64,000 bases of DNA from Blasia pusilla (GCA_050084515.1 CM114273.1:15872001-15936000); one strand, 5' to 3'. Counted from the first letter of the stretch, positions 8,929-19,737 are shown. Made by a program: numbers and translations. The notes: generated by a model from the sequence alone, not told the origin.

Positions 8929-10270
8929 TCATGGCGCACAATTGCGCACATGATCCTTCCAAACCATACCATCCCGTCCCTCCAACATGAGGACTCCGGT
9001 CGGTAATACCTCGCGCACACATAGGATCGTGCGCCCTGCAGTGACATCTAGCGTCGTGGGTGCCGCCTGTTGTAAATACACGTAATCTCTAGGATGAAAC
9101 CTCCTAATCCCTGGACGATAACCTCCTCCAAGAATGGTCGCGTACGTCAATGTATCTCTATGCTAGGCAATAGCTAAGTTCTCAAAGGCCATAGGCATAA
9201 CTCTACGAAAAACTTCTACCCTCTGAAAACATGCTTGCACCCACACATCTGGATCATCAAGATCTAACACCTCTGCCATGTCACGTCGAATCGCTGCAGG
9301 TAAATCTGGCTCTCTCCCAAAGAGCAAAAAGTACGGTGAAAATGACGCCAAGGATGCCTGCCGACTAAAGCGATAACCCATAGCCAACCATGGCAACTGT
9401 AGGTCCCATTCCCTCAACTGTCCCCGCTGCAAGCCATACTTGCGCAATCCTCTCTTCACCGTCTCTAAAACTCTCTCCGCCAATCCATCCGCCTCAGGAT
9501 GATCCTTGGACGTGGTGCGGTGATCTATCAGCGCCTGATCACATAAGGCCTGAAACTCTCCCCTGAACTCGGTACCCTGGTCAGTCAACACCTCCGCTAG
9601 TGCACCAAAGTGACTAAGCACACGATCTAGAAACGCATAAGCTGTTCCCTCGCTCGCCTTGTCTGTTAGTGCCACCAACTCTATCCACTTGGAGAAATGC
9701 TCCACCATGACCAACACGTACCTATGATGACGCCCTGTCAATGGCAAAGGTCCCGCAAAGTCTAAACTCCACCGATAACCTAAACCCATAATCGGCAAAG
9801 GATGTAACTGCGGAGTGGGACCATTGAAGGATGCTCGCACTCTGTCACATACCATACATCTGGCCACAAACTGCTGTACCCCACTATGCATGCCGCGCCA
9901 CCAATACTGAACATGGAGTAAGTAAGTACGCTTTACTCCGAAATGTCCCAACTCCTCATGGGCATGTCGCACTACACGTGCTCGCTGGGAAGGATGAGGT
10001 ACCACTCGTATCCTACCATCTCCCCATACCCGCAAAATGTGAGTCCCCTCCCACTTGAACCTCTTGGCTCTCTGTAGGATCCGATCCCGCTCCCTAGCAC
10101 TCACTGTACTCGCAATGACGCCAGTGCGCAAGAACTCCACAACCTCCACGTCGTCATGGATATCACGACCACCTATCGCCTCCTCACTAACCTTCGGATC
10201 CAAAGACTCATCATCCAACCCCACCACTGGAGTCATCACCTGTGGCTGACCTACCATAGTCAACCAACAA
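8929..10270 (-). pseudogene. Ty3 integrase (E3)
   Basis: DDE integrase of the Ty3 pol, coding strand minus. A zinc-binding H2C2 domain ('HEELGHFGVKRTYLL' ... 'CMVCDRVRASF') is followed by the catalytic core: Asp in 'SLDFAGPL', Asp in 'VLTDQGTEF' and Glu in 'EADGLAERV', the last pair separated by about 34 residues. A C-terminal SH3-like segment ('RFHPRDYVYLQQAAP' ... 'GRDGMVWKDHVR', 9150-8929) leads into the PHD finger. The core itself is open over 500 codons shared with RNase H (10665-9163). A stop at 9162 separates it from the C-terminal part. This is the best preserved enzyme of the family here. Confidence 0.85.
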
Positions 10271-10299
10271 AGATAGGCAGATGCATGCCAACCGGGCAC

Positions 10300-10800
10300 C
10301 ATCTCCTCATCACTCTCTCCGTGCCATCGAGCTCCTGTGTCGTCTCTCTGACTCGGACATGGGTTACGACTCAACCCATCCGCATCCTCGTTCAGCCGAC
10401 CTGGCCTATGAACCATCTCAAACTCATACTCCTGTAGTAATAGAGCCCACCTGGCAAGCTTTCCCGTAAGCTTGTCGGACTCCATCAACCACCTCAACGG
10501 CTCATGATCAGTGATAAGTGTGAAAGGGTTGCCAAATAAATAGCACCTAAAATGTGCCACGGCCCACACTGCAGCCAAGCACTCTCCCTCGAGGAGCCAG
10601 ATTCCGCCCTGCAATGTTGTTCGATCGGCTCGCGTAAGCCACAACGAACTCCCTCTCCTCGTCATCCCTCTGAGTAAGCACTGCTCCTAGACCCAACATG
10701 CTCCAATCCGTATATAACTCGAATGGGCGACCCCTAACCGGTCTCTGTAAAATAGGTGAGGACGTCAACCTATCCTTGAGCTCCTGAAATGCTCGCTCCT
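10300..10800 (-). pseudogene. Ty3 RNase H (E3)
   Basis: RNase H domain between RT and integrase. First acidic segment 'FELYTDWSMLGLGAVLTQRD', second 'LEGECLAAVWAVAHFR', third 'FTLITDHEPLRWLMESD', and a C-terminal 'RLNEDADGLSR'. A frameshift near 10590-10660 separates the first part from the rest. E2 is continuous across this point apart from a stop, so the shift is private to E3. Confidence 0.8.
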
Positions 10801-11787
10801 GACCATCTCCCCACAACCACACCTCATCAAGTCTCGTCAACAAGGTCAAAGACTTTGCGATCGCACTAAAACCCTTGACATACCGTCGATAGAAGTTCGC
10901 CAGTCCAAGAAATGCTCGGACTCGACTCACATCTGTAGGGCGTGGAATCTGCGCAATATCCTCTACCTTCGTCTGCTGAACGCCTAACCCACTCGGGTAT
11001 ATGGTGTGTCCCAAGTACTCAATCTGCTCCTCAAAGAATCTGCACTTGCCTGGATGTAACTTCAGTCCATGTAACTGCAATCACCGAAACACCTCCTCCA
11101 AGTGTCGCTCATGCTCCTCAACCGTGGAACTGAAGATGAGAATATCATCTATGTAACATCGTACAAAATCCAAGCCAGCCAGAATCCTATCCATCACTCC
11201 GCAGGCGCGTTCTTCAACCCAAATGGTAAGAACCGCCACTGATACAAGCAATCTCTCCCGAACCGATCTATCCCCCAGAATGTTGTCTTCTCCCTGTCCT
11301 CCAACCTGATAGGAAGCTGATGATAGCCAGCACGGAGATCTAAAGTATTGAAGATCTTTGCATGCCCTACCGCATCAAAGATCTCCTCAAGAGTAGGCAT
11401 GGCATACCGATCTGACGTCGTCTGTCGATTGATAGGACGGTAATCTCCACACATCCACCTATCCGTCCAATTGCCATACATATCCTTCTTCGCCGGCATG
11501 ACTGTGGCAGATGCAAACTCCCCATGTGATAACTCCACAAGTCCTGCCTCCAACAAGTCCTGACTCCTGCTCTAAATCAAGGCTCGCTCCACATCAGAAT
11601 ACCTGTAGGGTCGACGAAAGATCGGCGTATCACTAGCCAACTCAATCCGTATCCCGGGACCCTTCAGCGTACCCAAGTCTCTCATACTGAAGGCAAAACA
11701 ACTTACATGCCCTCTCAAAAACCTATGAACTTGCCGTCGCTCTCCTCCTATCAACTTGAGACCTATCACAGGCTCCCAAGTCTCCAT
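10801..11787 (-). pseudogene. Ty3 reverse transcriptase (E3)
   Basis: RT of the Ty3 pol. The fingers hold 'GEFASATVMPAKKDMYGNW' and 'CGDYRPINRQT', the palm 'FNTLDLRAGYHQL' with the first catalytic Asp and an intact 'YIDDILIFS' near 11150, and the thumb 'YLGHTIYPSGLGV'. Three breaks are visible. 'ALI' is followed by TAG where E2 has CAA (near 11569). A small deletion after 'FGLKNAPAE' shifts the frame (near 11193). A TGA lies near 11083 where E2 keeps CGA. Confidence 0.85.
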
Positions 11788-11829
11788 CGTGACCTCACTC
11801 GGAGAGGACGCAACCTCCGGCTTTGGTTG

Positions 11830-12254
11830 CTATGTAGCAACCCTAGCCACTTCCGCAACAACCACTCCACTCTGACCTCCTACACCATGCTCCACATCCG
11901 AAAAATGAAGATGTGCTACTCTAGCCGCCGCACGCACACTCTCGCTCGAACGACGCCCCAGAAGTCCATGGGTGCCTATCTCTCCTCGTCTCGCCCCATC
12001 TAATGCCTGTGACAGACCACGTGAGGCGTGGTCCAACTTCGTGGGCGTGGCGGCATGGATGACACTCGCATCCGTCTCGCCACCATACCTAGGCTGACTA
12101 TCCATGTGACACAGTTGAGGTCCATCGCCTGCCCCAACACTTGTCTCCGTGATGCCTCAGTCATCCCTGGCACCACCGTAGTACCGATATTGAACCCCAT
12201 GGCGCGCTCGCGCTCATCTACTGTAGGCTCCTCCAATACTCCGGTCACCTCATC
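11830..12254 (-). pseudogene. Pol linker between methyltransferase and RT (E3)
   Basis: A reading-frame segment of about 140 codons, present also in E1 (1-237) and E2 (6140-6480). It includes 'SQPRYGGETDASVIHAATPT' in one frame and 'DERERAMGFNIGTTVVPGMT' in another. I recognise no domain. It could be a spacer or a remnant of a captured C-terminal extension of the methyltransferase. Confidence 0.5.
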
Positions 12255-13203
12255 CTAAATCATGCCTAGCCCTCCCTGACGAAAGGCATGGGATGCTGGG
12301 AAGCTCACCAACGTAGGTAAGGTTGCCCTCAACTCCCCCACCCTATTGGCCGTGGCCAACGGTGGTCTATCATCGCGTGTCACCACTTGAGATCGACGCC
12401 CTGAGTCCAAAATAGCATCCACCGTGAGATGTGGTGCTCTCTGGACTCCACTGTAGGCTCGACTCAGTACCTCTGATGGTATCAGGTTCGTCCACCACAG
12501 TCGTGGACGATGGGCACGTGACCCAACTCTCGCTGCATCTAACAACACAGCCGGTCCCAACCAGGACCTCACCTGATGTACACTTGTCATCACACGTGCA
12601 CGAGTATCTCCCAACAACGGCACGTTCTCCAAAATGTACACTGGAGAACATATCTGACTCTCCTGCAAGTATCGTAATACTCGCAGCATCTCCCAAAACA
12701 TCCCTGACCTCGGATCCTGCAATCCAAATCCTCGGCCAGCTGATGAATGACCCTGACATGACCATCCAACAATCACCAAATGAATGGTGCCAACTCTATC
12801 CAGATTCTGCGCCCCCACCAAAGATATGTCGGCAGGTAGTGTATGCTGGTATCCCCGTACTGCAAATACCGACAACAACTCAGGATATGTCTGGACCAAT
12901 CTCGCCACATGACGTAATGATACTCGCCGCGCGGTACTGATGCACCCGTATGCCTGCCTGCAATATGGCCGCCAATCCGGTGCTAATCCCTCCGAAGAAA
13001 TCTAACACCCTAACACCCTCCTCTGGGCACTGCCACACAACAGGTGTGGTATCTAGTGGGGTCATCGTCTCCACTCCAAGAGCCCGATCCTCCGCATGTG
13101 CGTACCCCTCCAACAACTCTCCTGGCCAGCTAACACTACCTGTGAAAGCTGCCAACGTGGTCTGCACTCGCGCTCGTGATCGATCGACCACCTCGCCCCG
13201 CAA
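12255..13203 (-). pseudogene. DNMT3-like C5-cytosine methyltransferase inside Ty3 pol (E3)
   Basis: Minus-strand methyltransferase domain of about 300 codons in two overlapping frames (13203-12880 and 12908-12255). Motif I is 'GVRVLDFFGGISTGLAAIL', motif IV 'LVIVGWSCQG', motif VI 'VYILENVPLLG', and motif VIII and beyond 'AARVGSRAHRPRLWWTNL', which resembles the DNMT3 ending with Arg and Trp-Trp/Phe-Trp. DNMT3-type enzymes transfer a methyl group from SAM to cytosine C5 de novo. Two defects appear. About 23 bp is missing between motif I and the helix after motif II compared with E1, causing the frameshift at about 12930. The catalytic Pro-Cys reads Ser-Cys. Flanks are protease upstream and the RT-side linker downstream, the same as in E1. 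Activity of this copy is unlikely; the intact ancestor probably encoded an active enzyme. Confidence 0.82.
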
Positions 13204-14319
13204 AGTGCACGGGTAATCGACTCATCCGGCCGTCACCGACCGCCATCCTGGCCGATAAGCAACGGTCTCCTCCCGAAGTCAAGGATGAATCTAGGGGATA
13301 TAACATCAGACTCCCCACCAACACATCGCACGACTCGGTGGTGTCGTAATCGTGCGTGTGCGCACCATAGCACTATCCGTCGATGCTCTGGCTGGACTCG
13401 ACAACAATCTCTGTCGAGTCATATATCGAGTGGGTGATACGCCCCAATCGAGGTCAGATCTGGAAGGGACAAGGCTCAATGTCAGCCTTCCGTAACCCCA
13501 ACGCTAAACACGCCGCCTTCCCTAACATCAAGGGTTGCGCTCCCGAATCAAGTAGGACGCGTTGCGGGTGGTATACTGTCCCCGTTAGACTAACCAAGCG
13601 AAATACTCCAGCTCGGTTATCTTGTAACACTACTCCAGGTGTCACCACTGCTCGCTCTATGGCCGGTCGAGCTAGCATATCTACCAACTCGCCGCCGCAT
13701 GCCATGACTCGTGGGAACGCCCTAAGCACCGGCTCGAGGGCAAGTCCACCACCTCCTCAACTACCTCTGAACAAGAAGCAGTCATCTCTCCACGCTCACA
13801 CAACGTGGCGGCCAACCGGAACACCTCAGCTGGTCCGACTCCCAACGTCGCCAACTCTAAGGCGGAAAATAGCGGAGTCTGACTCACTCTAGTGGGCACC
13901 TCCAACACTATAGTCGACACTGACTCCACTCGAGCCGGCATAGGAGTTGTCACTCCAACTCCTCGTGACGTCGACGTAGGTGTCTGAACTGTAGGCACCG
14001 CTGGTCGTCGAGGCACCATCGATGGTGTGTGGAGTGCCTCCGACAATGTGAATGACTGTGGAACCCTGGCCTGCCGCCCATCGGTCCCCTCTGGTGGGTC
14101 AATCTCAACTCCACCTCTCGATGGCTCGGTGCCTCTCGCAGCACCCCGAGTCACCACTGCAGCTGCCTCAACCTGGGCTGCACTACACATGAATCCCATA
14201 TTGGCGAGATCCTCACCCGGGTCAGGGTAAGAGGTAGAGATTGGAATCACACTAGCTGCTCGCAGCTCCGTGCCTTCCCTAAGCTGCATCATCGTCATGG
14301 CAGCAATCCTCTGCTCCAA
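13136..14319 (-). pseudogene. Ty3 gag C-terminal spacer and aspartic protease (E3)
   Basis: The frame from 14319 to 13681 is a low-complexity Pro/Thr/Val-rich spacer ('VPRRPAVPTVQTPTSTSRG'). It leads into a second frame (13729-13454) holding the retroviral-type aspartic protease: 'VLLDSGAQPLMLGKAACLAL' with active-site Asp-Ser-Gly, preceded by 'RLVSLTGTVYHPQRV'. A third segment (13324-13136, 'LVGSLMLYPLDSS') follows. The protease would cut the polyprotein, releasing the methyltransferase that starts about 60 codons later. Confidence 0.7.
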
Positions 14320-14355
14320 CTTATCGATGCGTGAGAGAAGTGCCGGCTCTGGTGC

Positions 14356-15593
14356 TCATGCTCCATCTCCTCTAGCTGGTGGTGGTCCTCTACCACCACA
14401 TCCAGGAAGAACTCCCCGACCTCCTCCAGGACGACCGCCCCCAGGCCCTCGGCCTACCTCTAGACGTGCCCCTCGGCGAAGGTCAAAACATCTATCCCTA
14501 GTGTGACCATATCTGTGGCAATGGTCACACTGGTGCTGTGGTGGGGCCATCCTCTATGGCTCTTGCGCAATCGCTGGGCAACATGTGTAGGTGCGGGTTG
14601 TTGCCTCATAGGCTCACGGTACCCGCCCTGCTCTCTAGGCACACTGGCCCGCTCCCGTGGTATTGGTGCTCGTTGTGGCACCTGTGGGGTCACCGCCGCT
14701 CGTGGACCCGTCGACTCTCGAGAAAATCCAGCGGTCACTACCTGCTCCTTACTCATGTTGAGCTCAATACGCTCAGACAACTCAAAGACCACCTTCAATG
14801 TGGGCTTCGCTGTGTGAATCAGCAACGCATCTCCGACTCTCCTCCGTAGTTCTCGATCCAGAACCCCGTACCAATACTGGACTGAATGCGCCTTAGTCAC
14901 TCCAAACATTGCAATGATCAGCCTCCTCATGCGTGTGAAGGCCTCTCTCAGACTCTCACCCGATCGTCGCTGAAAATCCTGTAGACTCTTCAGCTTGTCG
15001 GTGCGTACGCCCTGGTAGCTCTTCCCCAACTGTCGGAAGAACCTTCATGTGGGGCTGAAGCTGGGTGGCCCTCTACCACCAGAGGTCTCTGCCACATCGC
15101 CTGTCTCACTGCCCTCCTCTCCATCTAGTCTCCGGGCTGATGGTGTGGGTCTCTCTCCTCTCACAATCCCATCATATGCCTCGCGACCACTAGTGGACAC
15201 ATACCCTGGAGCCCAATACATCCTCCAGGCATCGATCTCTACTGAGTATAGTGATCGGAACTCCATGTAGTCATCCATCGGAGGACCCTCCAAGTGCTGG
15301 AACAACCCCTTCCATGCCATGAAAGGGTTGAACCATATCGGGGTCCATATCTCCTGGAAGTCGCACCATGTGTCGAACTCCTGGATGAAATCATCTAAGT
15401 CGATGGTGCCCACTACACCCGAGAAACGACGCATGCCCCGATGGCCCATGTCGTCCATCTCCTGCCAAGTACTACTATCTCTGTCGGTGATCTCGTCACG
15501 GACCGGTGTCGATGATGACGATCCAGCCACGAATGGATGTCGAGGGAGCTCCTCACTGGTAACCCCTCGGTATCTCACTCCACTCCGTGTCAC
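14356..15593 (-). pseudogene. Ty3 gag with CCHC zinc knuckle (E3)
   Basis: Structural gag protein. An N-terminal frame of 182 codons starts at 15593 ('MTRSGVRYRGVTSEELPRHP') and contains 'DDFIQEFDTWCDFQ' and 'MAWKGLFQHLEGPPMDDYME'. A second frame (15029-14460) contains the capsid block 'YQGVRTDKLKSLQDFQRR' and the helix 'ELSERIELNMSKEQ'. The nucleocapsid part has one zinc knuckle, 'CDHCHRYGHTRDRC' (C-x2-C-x4-H-x4-C, near 14520), followed by a Gly/Arg-rich tail. Frame changes near 15035 and 14460 break it. Confidence 0.8.
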
Positions 15594-15599
15594 ACCACT

Positions 15600-17395
15600 A
15601 CCACTTCTCGCACTACCCCGTTCTTCTGAACCCTGGAAGAACGCCGTGATGACAAACCTTGTCTCACCCGCTCAAGCACTCAGACTCACCGAGAGTCTCC
15701 CACACGCCTCACTAGCTCACCTATGCTAACGTCAATCCCGTGATGACATACCCGGCCTCACGCACGCTCAACACTCGGGCTCACCATGAGCCTCCCAACT
15801 GACTTACCTAACCTAGCGACACTCTCTCGGGTCATACACGCGACCCCTACTCGGCAACCGCCGTATATCCACCAACATGCTACACATGAAAAGAATCTAC
15901 ACTCATCACCATCACTGCACCCATCTAGCACCAGCTACTACCCGATACCCAACACTCTCAATCACACACGCCAAGTGCGGGAAAAGGGACTCGAATGGGT
16001 AACCTGATCACGCCCTCCAACCTGTTGCACCGTCAACATGCACTCCTCCACATGAGATGACAATCTCTGCAACACAGCACCCTCCTCGACCAACACCTCG
16101 ATCCTCCCGTCAACAGATGCGGACAACCCATACATCGACATCAGCGCACTGACACTCCATCGTCAACTCTCCACCGAGAACTGTCGGTGCGAATACCTCA
16201 TCTCACTCGCAGTCAAACTAAACCCAGAACGGCCGCTCAACTAGGTAGCATGCCTACCACGTCCGTCCAACCATGTCTACTCCAGCTTACCACGACATCT
16301 ATTTTCCCACATTCCTCAAAAACCCCCAACCCCGTATCCCTAACCCGACGTTGCGTTCAACTCTAAACCGCGTAAGGCATGTGGCCTTATGTGGCCATGC
16401 TTGCCAATGCACTCCCTCTACACCGCGCATGGCTCCTTGGGCCGCACCTCCCGCGTTCAGGGAGCTCCTTGCCTGGCAGGCTAGCACCCTTAATTGCCCT
16501 ACGAGCACGCCGCCCTATGCGGCATGCCTCCTTCACTCTTTCCTCCCTCTCCTTCCGGTCTTGAGCGCGCTGCCCTATGCAATGCGTGGCTCCCTGCACT
16601 TGAGCCCGCCTATGCCCTGAGCCTCCTAAATGCCCCTCTACGGTTCTACCTACACCTGCGTGGCTCCCTATGGAGCTTCCTGTGTCCTTGGAGCTCCGAG
16701 CACGCCGCCCTATGCGTTCAGCCCTTGCTCCCTTTCCTAGCTGCGGCCCTAGCCCCTTCCTGCGACTTTCCTCCTCTTTGCATTTAAGGCCACGCGGCCC
16801 TATGCAAGCCCCCTCCAACCTCGGAGCTTCTTGCTCCTTCTTCCTCGAATTATCTCGGACCCTTCCGGCCTCTCCAAGTACTCTCCACGGGCCGCGGCCC
16901 TATGCAGCCCCACCCGATCCCACAGGAGCCTTCACACCCCATACCCAATTTTGACTCCCTGCCTCGGACGTGGGCGAGTCCCTTGCCTGCGCGAGCCTCT
17001 CTCCCCGTTTCGCTTCCGCCCGCCCCGCACAACTCCCCGTGTCCGTTTAGACCTAAACGACTGCCGCCACAAAAACCGTGACCTAACTCTGACCTAGGCG
17101 GCTATGATCTACGATCCTCTTGGCGGTTGTAGCTCTCAAAGCTACTCTTCTCTCTCTCTTGACACACTCACCCATCAACACCCGTTGTGAGACTTCCCGC
17201 TACACTCCGCTGATGTCCCCCATGACCCACAACAGCAAAATCTGAGAAAAACGGATAGCGGTTCCGCCCACGGCCTTCTGAACAGAAAAATGACACAAAA
17301 AACGTCACACACACGTCTCCAGGGGCTCCTGACCAAGGCAACTCGCTTGCCTACCTGCAAACAACGAATTCCCACAGCCCCCTGACATCTTTCTC
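15600..17395 (-). other. E3 leader with repeated GCCCTATGC motif
   Basis: Untranslated leader of about 1.8 kb between a1 and gag. The part near 16370-16910 is pyrimidine- and GC-rich and has at least six near-copies of GCCCTATGC (listed separately). No supported coding frame was found on the coding strand; open frames here are short and follow base composition. Confidence 0.6.
16505..16910 (-). repeat. Dispersed GCCCTATGC-type motif in E3 leader
   Basis: Plus-strand copies of (C)GC(C/T/G)GCCCTATGC occur near 16508, 16569, 16701, 16790 and 16890. Weaker versions lie near 16606 (CCGCCTATGCC) and 16660 (CTCCCTATGGAG). Several sit inside short palindromes such as GCCGC...GCGGC. Spacing is irregular (about 35-130 bp), so this is not a simple tandem array. 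Confidence 0.55.
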
Positions 17396-17878
17396 ATGTA
17401 AAAATGACGAGTAGTAAAAACGGCACACCCGGCCTAAAACTCCACTCCTCAATCTACATCGGCATATCGAGCCTTGTCCACCCTGTGCTATCAAGGAATC
17501 CGGACGCTAGCACCCTAGTCCTAGCTCACACACATACAAGGGAGGTGCTCCAACGGCCCAATGTGAGAAAGATGGCTTAGGAAAGCCATCTTCCTCTCTT
17601 ATATAGGTTGGGAAGAGCCAAAAGGCTCTTCCCCTAAAAATAGCCCTTCCCTTGGTAACCTGCGCGCACAGGTTACCAGGGGCAGGTGACCTAGTCAACA
17701 AGTCACCCGGTTGTAAAAGACCTCAACATGAAAGTCGTCAGAAATGACGTTCCTGACACAATGGACCTATCCTCAACCTCATCCGACACTGTGGGACAAA
17801 GTTACACTCAAGATAGTCCGCTGGCTCCTACGCCCTATCCACGATAGATCTCGGCCTATCGGCTACTCAGATGTGACA
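17396..17878 (-). repeat. 5' terminal repeat segment a1 of E3
   Basis: About 480 bp matching a2 (8028-8506), starting on the coding strand with TGTCACATCTGAGTAGCC next to the target duplication. It carries the same TATA box (17598-17605) and inverted repeats. After TACTACTCGTCATTTTT it reads ACATGAGAAAGATGTCAGG (leader), with no segment b. Confidence 0.85.
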
Positions 17879-19414
17879 GTTGAGTCATAACCCATGTCCG
17901 AGTCAGAGAGACAACATAGGAGCTCGATGGCACGGAGAGAGTGATGAGGAGATGGTGCCCGATTGGCATGCATCTGCCTATCTTTGTTGGTTGACTATGG
18001 CATGTCAGCCGTAGGTGATGACTCCACTGGTGGGGTCGGATGATGAGTCTTTGGATCCAAAGGTTAGTGAGGAGGCCATAGGTGGTCGTGATATCCATGA
18101 CGAGATGGAGGTTGTGGAGCTCTTGCGTACTGGTGTCACAGCGAGCATAGTGAGTGCTAGGGAGCGAGATCGGATCCTAGAGAGAACAAGGAGGTTCAGG
18201 TGGGAGGAGACTCATATTTTTTTGGTATGGGGAGATGATAGGATACGAGTGGTACCTCATCCTTCTTAGTGAGCACGTGTAGTGTGACATGCCCATGAGG
18301 AGTTGGGGCATTTTGGAGTAAAGCGTACTTACAGCTTACTCCAGGTTCAATATTGGTGGCACGAAATGCATTATGGGGTATAACAATTTGTGGCCAAATG
18401 TATGGTATGTGACCGAGTGCGAGCATCCTTCAATGCTTCCACTCCGTAGTTACATCCTTTACCGATTATGGGTTTAGGTTATTGGTGGAATTTAAACTTT
18501 GCGGAACCTTTTCCATTGACGGGGTGTCATCATAGGTACGTGTTGGTCATGGTGGAGCATTTCTCCAAGTGGATAGAGTTGGTGGCACTACCAGACAAGG
18601 CTAGCTAGGGAACAACTTATGCGTTTCTAGATCGTATGCTTAGTCACTTTGATGCACCGGCGGAGGTGTTGACTAACCAGGCTGCTGAGTTCAGGGGAGA
18701 GTTTCAAGCCTTGTGTGATCAAGCACTGATAGATCACCGCACCACGTCAAGAGATCATCATGACACAGATGGGTTGGCGGAGAGAGTAGTACTGATAGTG
18801 AAGAGAGGATTGCGCAAGTATGGCTTGCACTGGAGACAATTGAGGGAGTGGGACCTACAGTTGCCATGGTTGGCTATGGGTTATTGCTTTGGTCAACAAG
18901 CATCCTTGGCGTCATTTTCATCGTACTTTTTGCTCTTTGGGAGAGAGCTGGATTTACCTGTAGCTATTTGACGTGACATGGCAGAGGTGTTAGATCTAGA
19001 CCTTGATGATCCACATGTGTGGGTACAAGCGTGTTCTCAAAGGGTCGAGATTTTTTGTAGAGTTATGCCTATGGCTTTTGAGAACGTAGCTATTGCTCAA
19101 CATAGGGATGCATTGAGGTACGCAACCATTTGTGGAGGAGGTTATCGTCCAGGGATTAGGAGGTTTCATCCTGGAGATTACGTGTATTTACAACAGGCGG
19201 CACCCACGACGCCAGATGTCACTACAGACCGTACGATCCTACGTGTGTGCAAGGTATTACCAACCGGAGTCCTTATGTTGGAGGGACGGGATGATATGGT
19301 TTGGAAGGATCATGTGCGCAACTATACGCCATGTCACCTTCCAAATGTGGACGGGACATTGGGTTTGAGCTTGGCAATGGTACCTGCAGGTTTGAGGTTT
19401 ATGTTGTGCGGATG
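17879..19414 (+). pseudogene. Ty3 integrase remnant (E2, after E3)
   Basis: Continuation of E2 pol. It resumes at 17879 with the RNase H/integrase spacer and goes through 'DESLDPKVSEEAIGGRDIHD', the H2C2 zinc domain (decayed, near 18290-18420), the core with 'YVLVMVEHFSKWIELVAL', 'VLTNQAAEFRGEF' (the second catalytic Asp of 'DQG' is now Asn) and 'DTDGLAERVVLIVKRGL'. The C-terminal segment is 'FHPGDYVYLQQAAPT' ... 'GRDDMVWKDHVR'. Stops lie near 18269, 18608 and 18970. It is cut at 19414 by copia C1, just after the first Cys pair of the PHD finger. Confidence 0.85.
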
Positions 19415-19726
19415 TGTGGAAAATTGCTAAAGAAGCATAATTGGTGGGAAACGGCTCTCATACTCACACACCACCATGGAGAAAAAAATTTGCAATGAGA
19501 GAATGAGTGGAGGCTCGTCCCCTTCTCAATTATATAGGATATGTACAAGCAACCCTAACCCTAATCTTAACCATAGTCTCGAGTTGGACTAACTGTGATT
19601 AACTAATCCTAGTTAAGATAATCGCGCTTAACTGACTAACCAAGATTAAGCTTCCCTACTTCGTGTGAGTACCAAATATAGTAGTTCAGGTGTCTCATGA
19701 GCTTGACTGTAACTCAATCTTCAATA
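19415..19726 (-). repeat. 3' LTR of copia C1
   Basis: 312 bp, the same length as the solo LTR at 44488-44799 and clearly the same family. The 5' LTR of C1 at 23573-23863 lacks a short block near its outer end (GGTGGGAAACGG). It contains ATTATATAGGATATG, a possible promoter box. Confidence 0.85.
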
Positions 19727-19737
19727 TTTCCCCTCAA
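19727..19737 (-). other. Polypurine tract of copia C1
   Basis: The coding strand reads TTGAGGGGAAA immediately before the 3' LTR start (TATTGAAG). Position and purine content fit the plus-strand primer site of copia elements. Confidence 0.7.

Larger units (their letters stand above)
7890..17878 (-). mobile_element. Ty3/gypsy element E3, nearly complete, encodes DNMT3-like MTase and PHD finger
   Basis: A 9989-bp element inserted in E2, flanked by the 4-bp target duplication GTTG (7886-7889 and 17879-17882). In plus orientation the ends are TGTCGTGCGC and GATGTGACA, the expected TG...CA. The coding strand is minus. Order from 17878 leftward: segment a1, a leader of about 1.8 kb, gag with CCHC, aspartic protease, DNMT3-like methyltransferase, linker, RT, RNase H, integrase, PHD finger, segment b1, a2, b2. 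Segments a1 and a2 differ at only about a dozen positions in 480 bp, so the insertion is fairly young. Even so, gag, DNMT, RT, RNase H and PHD each carry at least one stop or frameshift. Confidence 0.9.

Noticed and set aside
9163-10665. 500-codon open frame as an expressed host gene
   Set aside because: It is RNase H plus integrase of E3; upstream RT and downstream domains are frameshifted.
12431-12940. Plus-strand open frame of 169 codons
   Set aside because: It is the antisense of the E3 methyltransferase; no domain on this strand, while the minus strand has clear motifs.
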